16,681 bases of DNA from JAKQDH01 sp029558835 (GTDB lineage Bacteria; Planctomycetota; Phycisphaerae; UBA1845), in the NCBI GenBank assembly GCA_035356615.1, contig DAOQSN010000060.1:1-16681 (forward strand), in the 5' to 3' direction. Both the position numbers and the translations under genes were made by a program. Below are positions 13,870 to 16,681 of the stretch, in pieces (positions within the stretch are counted from its first letter, which is position 1; each line of letters opens with the position of its first letter). The notes below the pieces were generated by a model. It worked only from the letters and a program-made list of their open reading frames with translations, did no database searches and had not been told where the DNA came from.

Positions 13870-15284
13870 TGCTGACCGGGCTGCTGGTTGACCTGGCCGT
13901 CATTGTCGTCCTGCTGGCGGGGATCGCCCAGTTCCGCACGCCGCCCGGAGCGCGCCGCGGTAACTGGACGGCCGCCCTGGCGCTGGCGGGCGCCCTCGCC
14001 GTGGTGCTCTACCGGCACCGCCTTCAAGACGTCCCGCTGGTCGTCGTGGTGAGTGCGCTAGGGGTACTGATCGGCGCCTGGGTGGCCGTGCGGGTGACGA
14101 TGATTCAGATTCCGGCCATGGTGGCGTTCCAGCATGGCGCGGGGGGAGTAGCGGCCTTTCTCGTTGCGTACGTGGAGCTGACGCGGAGCGGGCGGGAGCC
14201 GCTGACTGCGGCGGCGGAGATCGCGGCCCTGTTGGGGCTCATCGTCGGTGCCGGCACGTTCAGCGGCAGCCTGGTAGCCAGTGGCAAGTTGGCGAACCGC
14301 CTTCGGCAGACCCCCACGGTGCTGCCGGGACATAACGCCATTCTCGTGGCGCTGGCGGTGGTGCTGGGGGCGCTGGGGATCTGGGCGGCGTTCCTGGGGG
14401 CGGGCATTTCGCTGTGCGTCGTGCTGACCATCCTCATCGTCGGTTCCGCGGCGTTGGGGATCGTCTTCGCCGTTCGCATCGGTGGTGCCGACATGCCGGT
14501 GTTAATCTCCTTCCTGAATGCCACCGCCGGGCTGGCGGCCGCTCTCTGCGGTGTTGCCATTGGCAACCGGCTGCTCATCGCCTGCGGCGCGACCGTCGCG
14601 GCGTCCGGCTCGATCCTTACGCACGTCATGTGCCGCGGGATGAACCGGGGTTTGGCGTCGGTGTTCACCGGGATCAAGGCCCGGCCGGCGGCGGCACCCA
14701 TGGCCCCGTCGTCCATACGCCCTGACCCCGCGGCCGACGTGGCCGAGGCAGTTTCGCCCGCTGGCGATGCGGACCCGATCAGCCGGTCCGTGGAGCTGCT
14801 GCGCGAGGCCCGGCGCGTCATTGTCATTCCCGGCTACGGGATGGCGCTCGCGGACGCCCAGGAGGAGGTGGTCCGGCTGGGGGAGCGGCTCGTCGAACTC
14901 GGCAAGGAAGTCAAGTTCGCCGTCCACCCGGTCGCGGGGCGAATGCCCGGTCACATGCACGTGCTGCTCGCCGAGGCCGAGGTCGATTATGGTCGCCTCT
15001 ACGAGTTGAAGGACATCAATCACGAATTCGCGGAGACGGATATCGCTATCATCGTAGGGGCCTGCGACGTGGTGAACCCGGCCGCTACCGAGCGCTCGGA
15101 CACGCCCATCTCCGGTATGCCCATCCTGAAAGCGCACGAAGCACGCCACGTCGTGGTCTGCAACCTGGACGAGCGTCCCGGTTACTCTGGGGTAGCAAAC
15201 CCGCTGTACGGGTACGCGAAGACCGTCCTGGTGTGGGGCGACGCCCAGGAGACCATCGGGCGGATTCGTGCCGGCCTGAGTTGA
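13869..15284 (+). CDS. pntB: NAD(P) transhydrogenase subunit beta (membrane and NADP domain III)
   Basis: A 471-residue protein of usual length. The N-terminal half has about nine membrane helices with family motifs MVAFQHGAGGVAAF, LPGHNAI and PVLISFLNATAGLAAA. A linker at about 270-300 leads to domain III: VIPGYGMALADAQ (about 318), GRMPGHMHVLLAEA, INHEFAETDIAIIVGACDVV and SGMPILKAHEA. These bind the NADP(H) dinucleotide. The next loop is CNLDERPGYSG (from Cys431), whereas the E. coli enzyme has FKRSMNTGYAG. The Lys-Arg-Ser that contacts the 2'-phosphate is replaced by Asn432-Leu433-Asp434, so nucleotide preference may differ. ATG 13869 overlaps the pntAB stop; a GTG three bases upstream is an alternative. 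AAAGGA precedes it. Confidence 0.94.
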   Translation: MLTGLLVDLAVIVVLLAGIAQFRTPPGARRGNWTAALALAGALAVVLYRHRLQDVPLVVVVSALGVLIGAWVAVRVTMIQIPAMVAFQHGAGGVAAFLVAYVELTRSGREPLTAAAEIAALLGLIVGAGTFSGSLVASGKLANRLRQTPTVLPGHNAILVALAVVLGALGIWAAFLGAGISLCVVLTILIVGSAALGIVFAVRIGGADMPVLISFLNATAGLAAALCGVAIGNRLLIACGATVAASGSILTHVMCRGMNRGLASVFTGIKARPAAAPMAPSSIRPDPAADVAEAVSPAGDADPISRSVELLREARRVIVIPGYGMALADAQEEVVRLGERLVELGKEVKFAVHPVAGRMPGHMHVLLAEAEVDYGRLYELKDINHEFAETDIAIIVGACDVVNPAATERSDTPISGMPILKAHEARHVVVCNLDERPGYSGVANPLYGYAKTVLVWGDAQETIGRIRAGLS

Positions 15285-15305
15285 AACCGCCGCTGCCGAC
15301 TTGAG

Positions 15306-15371
15306 GCACCTGAGCCGGGGCCTTGGTTGTTGGCAGGGCGAGGCCACCGCGGGGGCGGGGGGCTCAGGTGC
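15306..15371 (+). terminator. Long-loop hairpin after pntB
   Basis: GCACCTGAGCC and GGCTCAGGTGC form a perfect 11-bp stem around a 44-nt GC-rich loop, 22 bp after the pntB stop. It probably marks the 3' end of the operon. No T-run follows, so it could be an RNA-stabilising or rho-assisted structure. Confidence 0.5.
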
Positions 15372-15401
15372 GCTCGTCGCGGCGCGCCCGCGGGGACGAA
15401 C

Positions 15402-15434
15402 GGCACAGTGTCCCTGTTGGGGGCGACACTTGCC
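15402..15434 (+). terminator. Second hairpin between convergent genes
   Basis: GGCA-C-AGTGTC pairs with GACACTTGCC, giving 10 bp with one bulged C and a 12-nt loop. It lies between pntB and the minus-strand gene and could serve either transcript. Confidence 0.4.
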
Positions 15435-15493
15435 GGACGGTCTGTACCTGGCGGTGGGATGTGCGCGTGAGCGTGGGAGGTCGGGCGGACTAC

Positions 15494-16036
15494 CTACAGG
15501 ACGAGGCCGCCCGCCGGTCCGGTTGTCTCGCGGACCTCGAGGTCACGACGAACAAGGCCCAACCCGTAGACGCACGACTCGAAGTCCTCGCTGAGGTTGC
15601 GGAACAGCATCGCAGGTGGCTCGGCGTTGTCGGCTGACAGCTCCGCCACGGTCGCGTAGGAGCGCTTTCCCTGCACCACGTAGGTCGGCAGCAGATCCGG
15701 GCTGTCACAGTGCAGGCGGTGCAGTTGCTCCGGGTAGAGGCCCGCCCAGAACAACACGTAGTCACCGATGTGGCGGTAGACGATGCAGTCACGCTGAACC
15801 GGCGAGATGGGTCGCTCGTCGAACAGGACCGTCAGCATCGAGGCCACCTGCTCCAGGGACTTGCCTTGGACGTTCCGCAGCATCTGCATGCGGTCGATAT
15901 GGGTGAAGCTGACGAGCAGTTCGGCAAGGTAATCGGTCAACACGGGGTCGCAAAGCCCCACGTGGGCACAGAAAGCGTCCTCCACCAGGCCGCTGAAGTA
16001 CCGCCACAATGGATGATGGTGCGGAATCGGAGCCAT
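15494..16036 (-). CDS. Conserved hypothetical protein, soluble
   Basis: A 180-residue protein read toward pntB. The start at MAPIPHHH is chosen because GAGGGG lies about 7 nt upstream; an in-frame extension of 38 codons upstream looks non-coding. It is helical and begins HPLWRYFSGLVEDAF, then DPVLTDYLAELLVSFTHIDR, RDCIVYRHIGDYVLFWAGLY with PEQL, VQGKRSYATVAEL, LFRNLSEDFESCVYGLGLVR. It resembles an uncharacterised family I associate with Planctomycetota, in which the HIGDxxLFWxGxYPE and QGKRSY motifs recur. No enzyme residues, signal peptide or membrane helix is seen, and the function is unknown. It has its own promoter candidate and does not belong to the pnt operon. Confidence 0.82.
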   Translation of the reverse strand: MAPIPHHHPLWRYFSGLVEDAFCAHVGLCDPVLTDYLAELLVSFTHIDRMQMLRNVQGKSLEQVASMLTVLFDERPISPVQRDCIVYRHIGDYVLFWAGLYPEQLHRLHCDSPDLLPTYVVQGKRSYATVAELSADNAEPPAMLFRNLSEDFESCVYGLGLVRRDLEVRETTGPAGGLVL

Positions 16037-16101
16037 ACCACTACCCCTCGTTCCCGTGCGCCCCGCTGTTGCGGACCGCACGTTCCCCTTGGTTCCCCAA
16101 T

Positions 16102-16115
16102 GGATTCTAGAATCC
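16102..16115. promoter_or_regulatory. 14-bp perfect palindrome, possible operator
   Basis: GGATTCTAGAATCC is perfectly symmetric and overlaps the promoter's -10. Such placement suits a dimeric repressor. A second 14-bp palindrome, GGGAGCATGCTCCC, lies at 16359-16372 without a clear promoter. Confidence 0.35.
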
Positions 16116-16132
16116 GTGCCGGCCACAGGCAA
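16104..16132 (-). promoter_or_regulatory. Sigma70-type promoter for the hypothetical gene
   Basis: On the minus strand, TTGCCT (16132-16127) and TAGAAT (16109-16104) are 17 bp apart, 68 bp before the start codon. The -10 matches five of six consensus bases and the -35 four of six. The -10 lies inside the palindrome at 16102-16115, which could be an operator. Confidence 0.5.
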
Positions 16133-16550
16133 AATGATTCTCGGAACCACGCGGGTCCGCGTGCCACGCCGCCGTGCCCACGTCCGTGGTTCTCGGAGGT
16201 ACCGCCGCGGTGGAGCATCTGGAAACGGACCATCCGAGAGGAAAGTCAGGGAAGCGGCGTGACTGAGCCGAAGCCGTTTTCCCGGGGACGGGTGCGTGCG
16301 TTCAGTGTGGGGGCCACGCCCTCAGCCGCCGCAGACGGTGGACGCGTGTGTCCGTTGCGGGAGCATGCTCCCCCGCGACCGCGGTCGAGGGAGAACCTTG
16401 CGCCGCTCACGCGGGAGAGGCTGAAGCCGGAGCCCTGAGCGGACCGCTTGACCGTACACAATCAGGTAACGCCTGAGCTGACGCTCGGTCGTTCGCCCGC
16501 GTTCACGGTTCGGACCGGCATCGCTGAATCGCCGGCCGTGACAGGGGTGG
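16133..16550. other. Intergenic DNA without a supported gene
   Basis: Open frames on both strands here are Arg/Pro-rich and lack recognisable motifs or start signals. The only structures noted are the GGGAGCATGCTCCC palindrome at 16359-16372 and scattered short GC stems. Confidence 0.4.
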
Positions 16551-16612
16551 TGATAGAATCGTCTCCAAACGACGAGTGCGGGCAGGCCGGGACGGCGCTG
16601 CCCGCACTCTTT
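16551..16612 (+). promoter_or_regulatory. Extended -10 element followed by strong hairpin
   Basis: TGATAGAAT (16551-16559) matches an extended -10 (TGn plus TAGAAT). Fifteen bases later GAGTGCGGGCAG (16574-16585) and CTGCCCGCACTC (16598-16609) form a perfect 12-bp stem with a 12-nt loop, followed by TTT. This could be a leader with early termination or a short RNA ahead of a gene beyond the window, or the hairpin may end an unrelated transcript. Confidence 0.4.
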
Positions 16613-16681
16613 GCACAGCCGAGGGCTGGTGGGCGGTGCCCACCCGGTCTGACGTCTTACCTTCGGCCTTCGCCGCTTCCG

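Noticed and set aside
15710..16438. A 242-codon plus-strand frame
   Set aside because: It is antisense to the conserved hypothetical gene and its promoter, and lacks natural protein features.

Overview
The window is GC-rich bacterial DNA, most likely from a member of the Planctomycetota (Phycisphaerae-like). This rests on dockerin-like EF-hand repeats embedded in an RHS protein, large RHS genes, and a split pntAA-pntAB-pntB transhydrogenase. It is an inference from gene style, since no rRNA or other phylogenetic marker is present.

Region 1 (1-5938) is an RHS polymorphic-toxin locus. It holds the 3' end of an rhs gene (RHS core plus a C-terminal toxin), a pentapeptide-type putative immunity gene joined by an ATGA overlap, and an unrecognised second small gene that may be an orphan immunity gene. 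Next comes a second, displaced rhs 3' piece (two dockerin-like repeats, RHS core, a different C-terminal toxin) with its own ATGA-coupled helical immunity candidate. Last is an internal rhs piece that normally lies upstream of the core. That piece runs in frame into a 2 x 159-bp tandem repeat rich in GC hairpins. The order of pieces (tail, tail, middle) fits an rhs gene with displaced alternative tips and recombination debris. Both toxin tips look like divergent restriction-endonuclease-fold nucleases.

Region 2 (5949-7723) is a two-gene unit: an ECF-type sigma factor and, overlapping by ATGA, a single-pass membrane protein with a large extracytoplasmic domain that could be its anti-sigma factor. 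Some 800 bp of mostly non-coding DNA follows, with a minus-strand remnant of a dockerin-like motif.

Region 3 (8531-11283) is a FixL/FixJ-like two-component pair: a soluble three-PAS histidine kinase and an ATGA-coupled response regulator with a LuxR-type DNA-binding domain. About 570 bp without a convincing gene follows.

Region 4 (11854-15284) is a probable operon of a small HEAT-repeat protein and the three subunits of the proton-translocating NAD(P) transhydrogenase. PntB lacks the Lys-Arg-Ser of the loop that contacts the NADP 2'-phosphate in the E. coli enzyme and has Asn-Leu-Asp there. This is the most interesting observation outside the toxin locus.

Region 5 (15285-16681) has two hairpins between convergent genes, one minus-strand conserved hypothetical gene with a plausible sigma70-type promoter inside a 14-bp palindrome, and about 550 bp of non-coding DNA. 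That stretch ends with an extended -10 element followed by a strong hairpin.
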